Of a stretch of DNA of 64,000 bases, positions 11,098 through 22,199 are shown one piece after another. The stretch spans positions 113,481,162 through 113,545,161 of the forward strand of contig NC_089595.1 of the NCBI RefSeq assembly GCF_019320115.1, written 5' to 3'. This DNA comes from Miscanthus floridulus. Lineage: Eukaryota; Streptophyta; Magnoliopsida; Poales; Poaceae. Below the pieces are notes generated by a model. The model saw only the letters and a list, made by a program, of their open reading frames with translations, made no database searches and was not told where the DNA came from. Within the stretch, counting starts at the first letter, position 1. The number at the start of each line of letters is the position of its first letter. A program made the position numbers and the translations under genes.

Positions 11098-11738
11098 TGC
11101 CAGAGATTAGTGACAGCTTGTAGCCCCTTTGTCCTTAGTATGTCATCGTTGGACCTTTGTGGTGATAGATGACAAAGGGGGAGAGAGACTGATTAAAGCT
11201 TCAGGATAGTTTCATTTGCTTATCTTTGTACCTGAAGATATGTACTGCAGGCTGTAGTTTGTTTTTGAGCTTCATTGATTATATCTTGTGAGAGATGAGA
11301 CTTTTGCTTTATCTATGTATCTCTTGAGACATGATCTTTATCTCTATATATCAGTGGTTTCTGGACTTGAGAAAATTTGTAATAAGTGCTATGTGTGAAT
11401 TACATGTGTCATATTTATTTTCATAAGGACTATGCATGCTAGAATGAAAATATTTGATGTGATGCCTTTATATTTATTCTTGTATGACATATCTTGTCAT
11501 ATGCATCACGGTTTCTCTTTGTCACACACACATGCACCCCACGGATGCAATGATTTAGGGGGAGTCTCCTATTTGTTTTAGTATGTGCAATTGACATTTG
11601 AGGTCATTTTGTGAATTCTAACCATAAGCACATATTAAGGGGGAGCCTCTCATAAATCATTGAACCCAAAAGTTTAAATGTTTATATTATTTTGTAAGCT
11701 TTAATCAAGTTGTCATCAATCACCAAAAAGGGGGAGAT
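11098..11738 (+). other. 3' untranslated region with multiple polypurine tracts
   Basis: Four GGGGGAG tracts occur: about 11173 (AAAGGGGGAGAGAG), 11551, 11639 and the last, AAAAAGGGGGAGA, directly before the 3' LTR at 11739. Repeated polypurine tracts upstream of the 3' LTR are a described Sirevirus trait. The final one is the presumed primer for plus-strand synthesis. Confidence 0.8.
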
Positions 11739-14078
11739 TGAAAGTACATCTAGCCCTTTAGTGGGTTTTGGATGATTGAATGACAACATGATTAAAGGAC
11801 TAACCCGTTTGCTAAGTGTGAACAGGTAATATGTTATCTCATAGGTACTTAATGAAAGCCAAAATGATGTGTTGTTGTATAAACAATCTAGTTCAAGCAT
11901 AAGACAACAATGCAAATAGAATTCATATGAAGGCTTATTTCTTGTGGGATTTCCATGTACTATGTGAAAGCAAGCTCATGATTATTAGTTAATGAGACAT
12001 GAGGGATTGCATATGGAATGGTCTCATATTTGAAGCTTGCTAAATTAAAATGAAAAAGATAACAATACATATGAATGGATGATTCAACACAAGATGTGAC
12101 TTGATGGCTTGAGATGGTGAAGATAGCAAGGAAAGGCTTCGAGGTACTAAGCAAGGGTGAAGGGCAAGCGATGGCTTGGCGGCCGAAGAACCAAGCTAGG
12201 GTGAAAAAGAAAGTACTTGTATTTAGTTGAGGTACTAATCAAGCTAAGATGGTCATATTGACGTGAAGAATCAAATCTATAATGAAGTATTTGATGGAAG
12301 TGACTTGATACATTTGGGATTATTCAAATTTGATGAATGGAATGAAGTCACATGCTCAAGATGGCTATGCTCAAGAGAAAAGATCAACATCAACTTGTTA
12401 GCACCCTTACTTGATGAAGATTGGAAGGGACGGCATCAATTCAAAAGAAATTAACTCAAGTGGTATAAATTCATTTTTCCTTCGATCTTGAGTTTAATAG
12501 GTATGCCGTACTATTAAGAGGGATGCATCATATTGATAGATAATGTTTCATAAGTGCTCAAGCCAACCCATGTGAGTTTTGAGAATTTGAGCGACAAAAG
12601 TGCTAACTGATTTGTTGCTGATCTGGCAATACCGGACGTGTCCGGTATTCATACCGGACGTGTCCGGTATTTGTCCAGCAGCTGTAAAATTGTTGTTCTC
12701 GGGTTGGTTCGTCGGGAGTCCCGACGTAGGTCGGGAGTTCCGACGGTCAGGAGTCCCGACATGGGTTGGGAGTTTCGACGTCTCACACTTTAACAGACTT
12801 GGAGGGTTCACTGTCCTGGTCATACCGGACGTGTCCGGTATTCATACCGGACGTGTCCGGTATGGATGACCAGAAGCCAACGGCTAGTTTTCAAAAGCCT
12901 TGAGGGTCGGGAGTTCCGACGTCAGTCAGGAGTTCCGACGGTCGGGAGTTCCGACATACGTCAGGAGTTCTGACACCTCACTAACTTTAACTCAGTTACA
13001 TGTTTTTCAAAATTGCTAAGGGTCGGGGTTCCGACTTGAGTCGGGAGTTCCGACGGTCGAAAGTCCCGGCATTCTTTGGGAGTTCCGACGCCTCACAACA
13101 TCACTGTAACTTAGTTACAGTTGGCGCAGTGTGAGTCATACCGGACGTGTCCGGTATTGCAACGGCTATAAAACGGCTAGTTTTTCAAGGGGGCTATAAA
13201 TACCCCCAAGCCTCCACCTTTGGAGGCTACTGATTTTGCTGAGATAGACACACGTTTTTGAGCCTTGCCAACTCTCCTAAACCCTCTCTTAGTGAGTGTG
13301 TGATCCAAATTGCAAAATCAATTTGTGGGTTGAGAAAGAATTTGAAAAAGAGAGCAAGCCACCACTTGAGCACTTGTGCATATTGTCAATCCGTGATTCG
13401 CATTTGTTACTCTTGGACTCTTCGGTCCTAGATGGCTAGGCGTCACCGGAGAGCAACCGAGAGATTGTGGTTGCTTCGGAAAGTTTGTAACGGTCGATTC
13501 CACCGCCTCGGAATCATTTAGTGGAAGGAGGAAAAGGAGTTGGAAAAGACTCTGGCTAGAGTGACCTTCGTGGTATCCTCTAGGGCTAACCTTCGCTGGG
13601 TCGCCCGCAGCCCCCTCAACGGAGAGTAGGACTCAAACGAGTCCAAACTTCGGTAAAACAAATATCGTGTCTTAATTCGTATTTCATTTGATATTTGTGT
13701 TGCTCTAGCTGTTCTGCAGGTTCTCTGTGTATATTGTCATCTCCATTTGGTGCCTACAGTTTGGTTTGAAGATAGAAATCGAAAGGAGCAAGTTCGGGGC
13801 CGATCTGCAGAAATCATGTATACCGGACACGTCCGGTATTTCCTGCCTGCACTGAAAATATTTATTCTCTGTTCTAACTTGGTGTTGCAGGGTTGTAACT
13901 TCAAGATATATTCTTTATACCTTATTTACTTTGTGGCTAACTTGCGAGGGGTGGTAGTACTCTTAATTTGGAGTTTCCATTTTGGAAACTCTCCTTTCTA
14001 ATTGTTTCCGCATTTAAAGGTGTTAATTTACAGAAACGCCTATTCACCCCCCTCTAGGCGGCATCCTAGGTCCTTTCA
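11739..14078 (+). repeat. 3' LTR of element C
   Basis: Starts TGAAAGTACATC and ends GGTCCTTTCA. Palindromes lie at about 12629, 12651, 12822, 12845, 13138 and 13818. Compared with the 5' LTR, the distribution of palindromes differs: here there are two at 12822/12845 and one at 13138, whereas the 5' LTR has one at 3902 and two at 4181/4203. This indicates gain or loss of single units after or during replication. Confidence 0.93.
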
Positions 14079-14083
14079 GTTAG
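14079..14083. other. Target site duplication GTTAG (right, element C)
   Basis: Matches 2814-2818; sequence to its right continues element B's gag. Confidence 0.95.
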
Positions 14084-15843
14084 TCACTAAGCTCTTTGGT
14101 ACCCAAATGACTTTCTTCTTTGAGCCCATTAATGGTTTACTAATGAACTTAGCCTTCACACTATTTGTACCCTTAGTAAGCATATATCATGAATCAAGCT
14201 TAAGGGAGGATACATTAGCATTTTTGCTTTTGTTCTTGCATTCATGCTCTTTATGACTAACTTGTTTGCAACTAGTGCAAAACCGACTATTGTTCTTCAC
14301 AAAACTAGTCTTGTGAGGAGCAAAGGTCGCCTTGTCTTTCTTGGGGGTATAGCCCAATCCCTCTTTGTAGAGAGAAGCTCTTTGGCTATCCAAACACATA
14401 AGCAAGCGGTCCTCACCACCATAGGCCTTAGCCAAAGTGTGAGTGAGCTTAATGTCTTTTAGTTCCTTATGCAAGTACATCAAAGGCTTGCTTAAGGTCT
14501 TTTAGTTCCTTACGCAAGCTTTTGCATTTCCTTCTCTTGATGTCAAAGTGTTCTCTAGCATCCTCTAGCATATCAAATAATTCATTTTTAGTAGGTTCAT
14601 CATTATCACTATCACTATCATTTTCATTTTCATGTTCATTATCATCATCATGTTCTTCATCACTTTCATCATCACAAGTTTGTACCTTAGTGGCCTTAGC
14701 CATGAAGCATGATGAAGAATCAAAGAGAGAAGACTTCTCATTGATGGCAATGTTTGCAAGAACCTTTTTCTTGGTGGTCTTGTCATCATCACTATCATCA
14801 TCACTTAAGGAAGCATCACTATCCCAAGTGACCACATATGAACCACCCTTCTTCTTCTTGAAGCTCAACTTGTCCTTCTCTTTCTTTTCCTTCTTGTCAT
14901 TCTTCTTGTTCTTCTTCTTGTCATCATCATTGTCACTATTATATGGACATTGAGCAATAAGATGATCTTTGCTTCTACACTTGAAGTACCTTCATGACTC
15001 TTCTTTGTTCTTTGATGAAGACTTCTTTCTTCTAGCTCGGTAGCCCTTCTTCATCATGAACTTGCTAAATCTCTTGACAAAGAGAGCCATCTTCTCATCA
15101 TTATCATCATCATCCCATGAATCATTATCTTCACTTGTTGTTTCTTGCTTAACTTTGCCCTTGGATGATGTGGCCTTCAATGCCACGCTCTTCTTCTTGT
15201 CATCCCTCTTCTCATCCTTCTTCTCCCTCTTTTCTTCCTTCTCATCATCATCTCTATAAGCATCATCGGTCATAATATCTCCCAAGATTTGGTTTGGTGT
15301 CATTATGGCCAAACCCGTCCTCACTAGCAAGGTGACCAACATGCCAAATCTTACGGGTAAATATCTCAAGAACTTATTGGAGAAGTCCTTGTCCTCTATC
15401 TTCTCACTAAGTGATTTGAGATCATTCACAATCACTTCCATCCTATGGAACATGTTTGGCACACTCTCATCCTCCTTCATCTTGAAGCCTGCAAACTTCT
15501 CTTTAAGAATATATGTCTTTGCACCCTTCATGGCTTGAGTGCCCTCAAATGATTCCTTCAATTTCTTCCAAGCCTCATGAGCTCTCTCAATATTCTTAAT
15601 TTGCTCAAAGGTTCTCTCGTCCAAAGCATCATAGATGGCACTAAGAGCAATGTCATTGTTTTGGAGAAGTATTTCTTTAGCGGTGGTGGGAGCATCTTCA
15701 TCTTTAATCTCAATTTTTGTTTCTACCACCTTCCAAATCTTCCTATTGATTGACTTGATATATGTTGTCATCTTAGCCTTCCAATAGAGATAATTTGAGC
15801 CATCAAATTGGGGTGACTTCTTGGTGTTGTTGATTTTAGCCAT
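14084..15843 (-). pseudogene. Copia gag of element B
   Basis: The minus-strand start is MAKINNTKKSPQFDGSNYLY, and the frame remains open for 283 residues. It carries the UBN2/Copia gag core: NYLYWKAKMTTYIKS, then a W-rich helix region and MFHRMEVIVNDLKSL. It is followed by very long D/E/K-rich low-complexity stretches, a CRSKDHLIAQC remnant, and a zinc knuckle CTSCKQVSHKEHEC near 14260-14300. Stops near 14992 and a frame change near 14470 break it. The protein would coat element RNA. The C-terminal part continues into protease across the element C insertion. Confidence 0.88.
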
Positions 15844-15881
15844 TTTTGCACCAAAGGTTGTTAAGCCTCAAATCACAGTGA

Positions 15882-15899
15882 CCTCGGCTCTAATAGCAC
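15882..15899 (-). other. Primer binding site of element B (diverged)
   Basis: On the minus strand the sequence after the LTR is AGTGCTATTAGAGCCGAGG. It resembles the initiator-Met primer site TGGTATCAGAGC with several changes. Confidence 0.55.
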
Positions 15900-15900
15900 T

Positions 15901-17706
15901 TGAAAGGTCCTAATGGCTAGAGGGGGGTGAATAGCCTAATAAAATTTCTACCACAATACTTAACAAAATGGTTAGACAATTATGAGGCGAAGCAAAAGTT
16001 GCGCTAGCCTACTCAAAATGCAAGCCACCTACCACAATTCTAGCTTAGAAAATATCTATTCACACAATAACTATGATACTACCCTATGTTAGTATGCTCT
16101 CAAAGGCTAACTAAAGAGCCACACCAACCAAGCAAGCAAGCTCTCACAACTAGCTACACTAAAGAGCTTGTCAACTAGTTTGCGATAAAATAAAGAGAGT
16201 GATCATGAAGGTTACACCGCGGTGTAGATGAAGAAACCAATCAATCACAAGGATGAATAACAATGAGGACCAATCACCTCGGAATCAAAGATGAACACAA
16301 TGATTTTTACCGAGGTTCACTTGCTTGTGGCGATTCACTCACTTAGAGGTTCACGTGCTAATTGGCTTCACACGCTAAACCCTCAATAGGGTGCCGCACA
16401 ACCAACACAAGATGAGAATCATACAAGCCACGAGTAATCCACTAGAGTACCTTTTGGCTCTCCGCCGGGGAAAGGTCAAGAACCCCTCACAACACCACGA
16501 TCGGAGTCAGAGACAATCACCGCTCACCACTCTCCGCTCGACGATCCTCGCTGCTCCAAGCCGTCTAGGTGGCGGCAACCACCAAGAGTAACAAGAGAAA
16601 TCCGCAGCAAAACACGAACACCAAGTGCCTCTAGATGCAATCACTCACGCAATGCACTTGGATTCTCTCCCAATCTCACAAAGATGATAAATCAATGATG
16701 GAGATGAGTGGGAAGACTTTGACTAAGCTCACAAGGTTGCTATGTCAATGAAAATGGCCAAAGATTGTGAGCTTCAACCGATCATGGGGCTTAAATAGAA
16801 GCCCCCATAAAATAGAGCCGTTGTACCCCTTTGCTGGGCACAACGCGGGGTGACCGGATTCTCCGGTCCGATCGACCGGACGCTAGCCTTCAGCGTCCGG
16901 TCACGTGATTCACGCCACGTGTCCCCTGCTTCAAATACTATTCGTCAGATTTCAACGGTCATCAGTCTTGATCGGACACAGCGCTTGAGTTGACCGGACG
17001 CTGAACACCAGCGTCCGGTCGTTTACAGTAAGATTCCAAAACCAACTTTCACCGACCGGACGCGTCCGGTCATGCTCGACCGGACCCTGCCAGCGTCCGG
17101 TCACACTTATGACTTCTTACTGTGCTGACCGACAATACGACCGAACGCGGTCCTTCAATGTCCAGTCGCTGAGCGACCCAGCGTCCGGTCAGTTGACCGA
17201 CGCCAGCATCATTGCGACCAACTCCATTTCACCTCTAACTTCTTTGCCCTTGCATAAATATGCCAACCACCAAGTGTATCACCTTGTGCACATGTGTTAG
17301 CATATTTTCACAAACATTTTCAAGGGTGTTAGTTCTTCACTAGATTCTAAATGCATATGCAATGAGTTAGAGCATCTAGTGGCACTTTGATAACCGCATT
17401 TCGATACGAGTTTCACCCCTCTTAATAGTACGGCTATCAAATCTAAATGTGATCATACTCTCTAAGTGTCTTGATCACCAAAATAAAATAGCTCCTATAG
17501 TTTATACCTTTGCCTTGAGCTTTTTGTTTTTCTCTTTCTTCTTTCCAAGTCTAAGCACTTGATCATTGCCATGGCATCATCTTCATCGTGCTATGATCTT
17601 TGTTTGCTTCGCAACTTAGAGTGTGCTACCTATCTCATGATCACTTGATAAACTAAGTTAGCACTTAGGGTTTCATCAATTCACCAAAATCAAACTAGAG
17701 CTTTCA
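15901..17706 (-). repeat. 5' LTR of element B
   Basis: On the minus strand it begins TGAAAGCTCTAGTTTG and ends TAGGACCTTTCA, 1806 bp. It lies directly next to the gag leader. Palindromic pairs GACCGGACGCT / AGCGTCCGGTC recur at 16855-17200. A reversed TATA-like sequence lies near 16790-16815. The partner LTR has been lost with the left end of the element. Confidence 0.87.
16855..17205. promoter_or_regulatory. CGG/CCG palindromes in LTR of element B
   Basis: At least five half-sites of the form ACCGGACGC or GCGTCCGGT, several paired as inverted repeats around a short CTGAACACC or TAGCCTTC centre. The core is shared with the element C and D LTRs although the surrounding LTR sequence is not. 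Confidence 0.7.
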
Positions 17707-17711
17707 TCGGT

Positions 17712-18130
17712 GTCCTGAGCGCCGCCCTTGGAGTAGTCTGCGACTTGAGTGCCCTGCCTTATCTGCGCCGTCGTTATAAAGGAGTCGCGCTCAGACATCG
17801 GGCGAGGCGGAGCCAGCTCTCGGGAGTCAATAGAGGCAGAGCCAACCCTCGGGGGTCGGACGAGGCGGGGCCCGTGGCCGCGGGCGAGGAGAGGCCAGCC
17901 CTTAGACGTCGGGCGAGGCGGAGCCAGCCCTCCAACGTCGGGCGAGGGGGAGCCAGCCCTCAAGAGTCAGTAGAGGCAGAGCCAACCCTCGAGGGTCGGA
18001 CGAGGCGGAGTCTGTGGCCGCAGCGCGCACCGAGGCGGAGCTAACCCTCGGGAATCAGATGAGGCAGAGCCTATGCCCTTGGCGGCCGGACGAGGCGGAG
18101 CCCTGCAAGCGACGTGGTCGCGTTCTTGAT
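17712..18130 (-). mobile_element. Second fragment of the Gypsy-type LTR with tandem array
   Basis: Shares GACTTGAGTGCC, CTTATCTGCG and CGTTATAAAGGAGTCGCG with 1404-1455, then about ten degenerate 30-bp units (GTCGGGCGAGGCGGAGCC and GGGTCGGACGAGGCGG variants). It borders the outer end of element B. B may have inserted in this older repeat, or a rearrangement may have joined the two copies. Reading frames through the array are low-complexity and are not called as genes. Confidence 0.55.
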
Positions 18131-18433
18131 CGCGCGGACGATTCAATGTTGATGGTCATTAGTTCCTCCTCTTCAGATAGCCTAGTATCGGTCATCAATA
18201 AATATTTTCAGCTATAATTTTTCAGCAAAGCAAATAAGACGTTTGCTTCGTAAAATCACCTTAAGGAATAAATAGTATTTTTCTTTCACGTCCAGTAAAC
18301 ACCGCTTTCAGCTCTGACTTCTCATCAAAGCAAGACCGCGCACGCACGCGTCCGTCTCACGTGACGTGAGTCGTGACTCGTGAGAGCTCCACCTGGGCTG
18401 TGCCTCTACATTCCGCGGGCAGGCCCGTGCGCC

Positions 18434-18446
18434 TTCCAGAAGCTTC
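18434..18446. promoter_or_regulatory. Heat-shock element upstream of DnaJ gene
   Basis: TTCCAGAAGCTTC is a perfect three-box TTCnnGAAnnTTC site, 233 bp before the DnaJ start codon. Such sites bind heat-shock factors, and DnaJ chaperones are typical targets. A CACGTG G-box-like core lies about 80 bp further upstream (18358-18363). Confidence 0.8.
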
Positions 18447-18678
18447 CACACCCATCTCCAGACCGGTCTCGTCGCCTCCTCTATCCAGACGCTTCCCTCT
18501 TCCCCTTTTCTCTCCCCCTCCCCTCTCTCCTCCCCCCGTACCAAACATACCTCACCGAGTCGCAACGACAGCGAGAACGCGAACGCCCAAACGAGAGCGA
18601 GTCTCCGGCGGTTACGAAGAGCGCGGGCACGCCAAAGCGGCGAAGCGCGAAGGAAGGAAGGAAGCAGCAGAAGCAGCC

Positions 18679-20723
18679 ATGGGGCTTGACTACTACACGA
18701 TCCTGGGCGTCGACAAGGGCGCCACCGACGACGACCTGAAGAAGGCCTACCGCAAGCTCGCCATGAAGTGGCACCCCGACAAGAACCCCAACAACAAGAA
18801 GGAGGCGGAGAACAAGTTCAAGCAGATCTCGGAGGCGTACGAGGTAAGTGGGCGTGCGGAGAAGATCCACGCCAGATTCATCTCCCCAGCCCTGCCCAAT
18901 CGAGCTCGGCAATGTCGTGACGTGCTCTGACTCTCTGTGTCCGTGCAGGTGCTGAGCGACCCGCAGAAGCGCGCGGTGTACGACCAGTACGGCGAGGAGG
19001 GGCTCAAGGGGCAGGTGCCGCCGCCGGGCGCCGGCGGGGCGGGCCCCGGCGGCGCGACCTTCTTCTCCACGGGCGGCGACGGGCCGACGGTGTTCCGGTT
19101 CAACCCGCGCAACGCGGAGGACATCTTCGCCGAGTTCTTCGGAGGCTCCAGCCCCTTCGGCGGTATGGGCGGCGGTGGCATGGGCGGCAGCGGCATGGGG
19201 GGTGGGATGCCCGGCATGCGGACCGGCGGGACGAGGTTCTCCTCGTCCATCTTCGGGGACGATATATTCGGCTCTGCGTTCGGCGGCGGCCCGGACGGGC
19301 ACGGCATGCACACCGGCAGGCGGCCCGTGAAGGCGCCGGCCATCGAGCGGAAGCTGCCGTGCAGCCTGGAGGAGCTGTACAAGGGCACTACCAAGAAGAT
19401 GAAGATTTCCAGGGAAATTGCTGACGCCAGTGGGTAAGTGCCTGCCTTCTCTGTCTCAGCATTGTTTATTTACTGCTGTTGCTTAATAGTATTTGAAATT
19501 ATACTTCAATGCAATAGATAGATAGACGCCTTAAAATTGTTTGAGTTAACCGGATGAACGGATCTTTATCGGATTTATGCTTGTTTAATTTCTGCAGTTG
19601 AATTCAAAGCTGAATTTGCATGTATGTGTAGTAGACGCCTCCGTTCAATTTAGTGATTAGTGATACTTGTTATCCATCCAATCCATCCACTCTCGGATAC
19701 TCCGTCGGTCCCCAAAATGAGTTCAATTCTGAATCACGTTAAACTTCCTTAAATTTGACAAGTTATAGAAGATAGTATCAACATTTATGTCTCTAAGTAG
19801 GCTTACTATGCCATGATTAATCTGACGACCTTTAAATTGTTTTACTCCTCAACCAGCTACAATTGCACTCTGTTTTTAGACAGGGGAGTGCTTGTCAATT
19901 TTTCATTGTTGATTGATGGTGTGTTCAGCTAAACCAACTATCAGCTAACCATTGCAGTAGTGGTTAGAGGTCACGTGGGAAGCTTGTCAGTTTTCGGTTT
20001 GTGGGGATCGGGATGTTTGTCTAAGGACCAGTTCTTTCTTGGTAGTTTCCACCTGCCATCATAGGTGGGTGGATCAACCGTCCGACTACGTATGGTTTGA
20101 GCTTTACTGCTTTAGCATCGGTAGCTCACTCAGTTGAATTGATTTGTATTTGCCATTTGGATGTGTCAACTTGTTTGGTCCGTCAGGCGTCAGTCCATGA
20201 GCTAGCTCCACAACTATACAAAACAAGAAAGCTGAGCTCCATTTGCAGCTTGTGTAACTGACCACTGCCACCCTCTGTGTGCAGGAAGACAATCCCAGTC
20301 GAAGAGATCCTAACGATCGACGTGAAGCCCGGGTGGAAGAAGGGCACCAAGATCACCTTCCCGGAGAAGGGCAACGAGACGCCCAACACGATCCCGGCGG
20401 ACCTCGTCTTTATCATCGACGAGAAGCCGCACCCGGTGTTCACCCGGGACGGCAACGACCTGGTGGTGACCCAGAAGATCCCACTGGCGGAGGCCCTGAC
20501 GGGGTACACCGCGCACGTGACGACGTTGGACGGGCGCAGCCTGACAGTGCCGATCAGCTCCGTGATCCACCCTGGGTACGAGGAGGTGGTGCGCGGTGAG
20601 GGCATGCCCATCCCCAAGGACCCGTCCAGGAAGGGAAACCTCCGGATCAAGTTCGACATCAAGTTCCCGGCAAGGCTCACGTCGGACCAGAAGGCCGGCG
20701 TCAAGAGGCTGCTCGGGCAGTAG
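18679..20723 (+). CDS. DnaJ (Hsp40) type II co-chaperone, 3 exons
   Basis: Exons are 18679-18843, 18949-19433 and 20285-20723, with GTAAGT/GCAG borders and correct phases, giving 362 residues. The J domain covers residues 1-70 with the HPD motif at 32-34 (KWHPDKN), which stimulates Hsp70 ATPase. A Gly/Phe- and Gly/Met-rich linker follows (about 75-160). The C-terminal substrate-binding domains (from about 180) hold [16 protein letters not shown] and [14 protein letters not shown]. The cysteine-rich zinc domain of type I DnaJ proteins is absent, so it is class B. No signal peptide or membrane segment is seen, so a cytosolic/nuclear location is likely. Closest known relatives are the plant DNAJ heat-shock family proteins. 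The start ATG is in a good plant context (GCAGCCATGG). The three frames join without any defect. Confidence 0.96.
19434..20284 (+). other. Intron 2 of DnaJ gene
   Basis: 851 bp, AT-rich, GTAAGT donor and GTGTGCAG acceptor. Around 19690-19830 there is sequence like a Stowaway MITE terminus (ACTCCGTCGGTCCCCAAAAT), but I could not find a clear second end. Confidence 0.7.
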
Positions 20724-21047
20724 AGCGCGTTGTGTTCTGTTCTGTTGTGTATCAGACATTTTCTTGTTCGCTGATCTTGAACTGGGGGGACGCTGCCATT
20801 TGCAGCGTCCGCGACGACGACGACGACGAGGCCACCAAGTGTTGAGTACAGAACTGCTAGTGTTGTTATATGGTTGAGAACTTGAGATGCGATTCCTTGT
20901 GTAATCTTCCAGAGTTCCAGATGGGTGGCTGTCTGTTCACCGGTCCATGTCGTTGCAGCTTTGCGAAGGGTGGGATGGAATAATTGTTGAGCGCATACAC
21001 GTACATTCTCAGTATTTAGTGTAAGGAATAGTTATTGGCACCATCAA
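20724..21047 (+). other. DnaJ 3' region
   Basis: Presumed 3' UTR and downstream DNA. Contains a short GACGAC repeat (20808-20830). No other gene is seen. Confidence 0.5.
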
Positions 21048-21551
21048 TTGTACTATTCCCTCCATAAAAAAAGAACGGAATTCTAGATTTAAGATGAGTT
21101 AAACATTCTTAATTTTTGATAAAATTTATGGTACATGTCTCTAAATAGGTTTACTATAAAAATGCATTCCATTAACTAATGCAATGATCTTTTAGTATAA
21201 TAAATGTTAGTGGTTTTTTTACTGATTTGAGTAAATTTTAAACTGTGTCCAAAAATAAGTTCATATCTCGTACTTGAGGAATCAAACATCAGTTTGGCTA
21301 GATTCTTGAAAAAATAATATTAACATTCGTATCATAAAATAAGTTTATTACTGCTCATATGAATAAATGATGTGATTAATAAAATGATGTTTATTTGAGA
21401 TCATAAACTATAAGTTTTTTTTTGTATATACTTGTCAAACTTTGAACTTGTTGACTTCTTGAAGTGTGAGATATGCACTTATTTTAGAATAGAGAGAGCA
21501 AGTCTTTAGAAAGTGAGAATTGTATTTTTTTTTTAATAATGAAGGAAGTAT
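21048..21551. mobile_element. Stowaway-like MITE with a nested MITE
   Basis: The left end TACTATTCCCTCCATAAA and the inverted right end (TACTTCCTTCATTATTAA on the minus strand) resemble each other and the Stowaway terminus. Inside, a second inverted pair (about 21240 and 21495) shares AAAATAAGTTCATATCTC against AAAATAAGTGCATATCTC. This suggests one small element inserted in another. Ends are approximate. Confidence 0.5.
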
Positions 21552-21599
21552 AAGCGAGATGGAAATTTGGTACAATGGTGCTAGAAAAATTACATAATA

Positions 21600-21830
21600 C
21601 TCCCTCAGTTCAAATTATAAGGTATTTCTATTTTCTTGGAGAGTAAAAATATCTTAAGTTTGATTAAAATTATAGAGAGAACTATAAACATATATGATAT
21701 CAATTAGATATACTATGAAAATATAATTAATTAAGAATCCAATGATACTTATATAAATTTGGTTAAAATTAAGATTCCTTGACTCTCTAAAAAAGTTATT
21801 AGAATGGTTTATAATTTAGGACGAATGGAG
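21600..21830. mobile_element. Stowaway MITE
   Basis: A 231-bp element with terminal inverted repeats: CTCCCTCAGTTCAAATTATAA at the left, and its counterpart ending TTATAATTTAGGACGAATGGAG at the right. It is flanked by TA dinucleotides (21598-21599 and 21831-21832). This is the classic Tc1/mariner-derived Stowaway structure. Confidence 0.85.
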
Positions 21831-22199
21831 TACTGTATTGGACACTACTCTCTAAACTTCCTTACATTGCAATTAAGCACCCCGTTTGCTATAAAGGATG
21901 GCGCATGCTGAGTGATTTTGGTCTTGTTCGGTGTGTTCGCTGGTTGGTTTCTGGGCTAGTTTGGGCTGGCTGGTGCTGGTTTGTTGTGAGAGGAACACAC
22001 TGTTAGCTGATTGAATAAGTCTGACTGAAACCAATAAGCGAACAGGGTGGTTAACTTCATCATCTTTTATCTCGTTGTCGCCTCTTTTTCTTGGATAGCT
22101 TCTTGAGGCCAAATGGTATGGTGGTTGATCCTGTTTGCCCAAGTCTCTTGGGCCTACTTGTACGAGTTCAGTAGGTCCTGCATGATGTAGCATGATGTT

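Larger units (their letters stand above)
2819..14078 (+). mobile_element. Sirevirus-type LTR element C, complete, pol-less
   Basis: The element is 11,260 bp with LTRs of 2326 and 2340 bp that begin TGAAAGTACATC and end GGTCCTTTCA. A perfect 5-bp target duplication GTTAG lies at 2814-2818 and 14079-14083. The primer site resembles the initiator-Met tRNA site, and the polypurine tract precedes the 3' LTR. The interior holds an intact gag and a decayed second ORF, with no protease, integrase, RT or RNase H. It is therefore non-autonomous. The gag architecture, CGG/CCG LTR palindromes and repeated GGGGGAG tracts before the 3' LTR are features known for Sireviruses; assignment to that genus is inference. 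Confidence 0.9.
1606..17706 (-). mobile_element. Copia (Sirevirus-type) element B, truncated and split
   Basis: Read on the minus strand, the order is 5' LTR (17706-15901), primer site, gag (15843 to about 14084), interruption by element C, then protease, GAG-pre-integrase and integrase (2818-1606). The element then stops inside integrase. RT, RNase H and the 3' LTR are missing, so it is a relic. The coding sequence resumes across element C exactly at the GTTAG duplication. This shows that gag and protease-integrase belong to one element. The left breakpoint joins the tandem array with only a few bases of shared sequence. Confidence 0.85.

Noticed and set aside
11682..12154. Minus-strand ORFs repeated at 2759-3234 and 11682-12154
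   Set aside because: They lie in the two LTR copies of element C; duplication reflects the LTR, not a gene family.
17676..18217. Open frames in the 30-bp GC-rich array
   Set aside because: Low-complexity products of tandem units whose length is near a multiple of three.
18481..19394. Minus-strand open frames (276 and 215 codons) over the DnaJ gene
   Set aside because: They are shadows of the GC-rich, glycine-coding DnaJ exons; the sense exons have proper splice sites and domains.
20183..20759. Minus-strand frames across DnaJ exon 3
   Set aside because: Composition shadow of the sense exon, with no recognisable domain.
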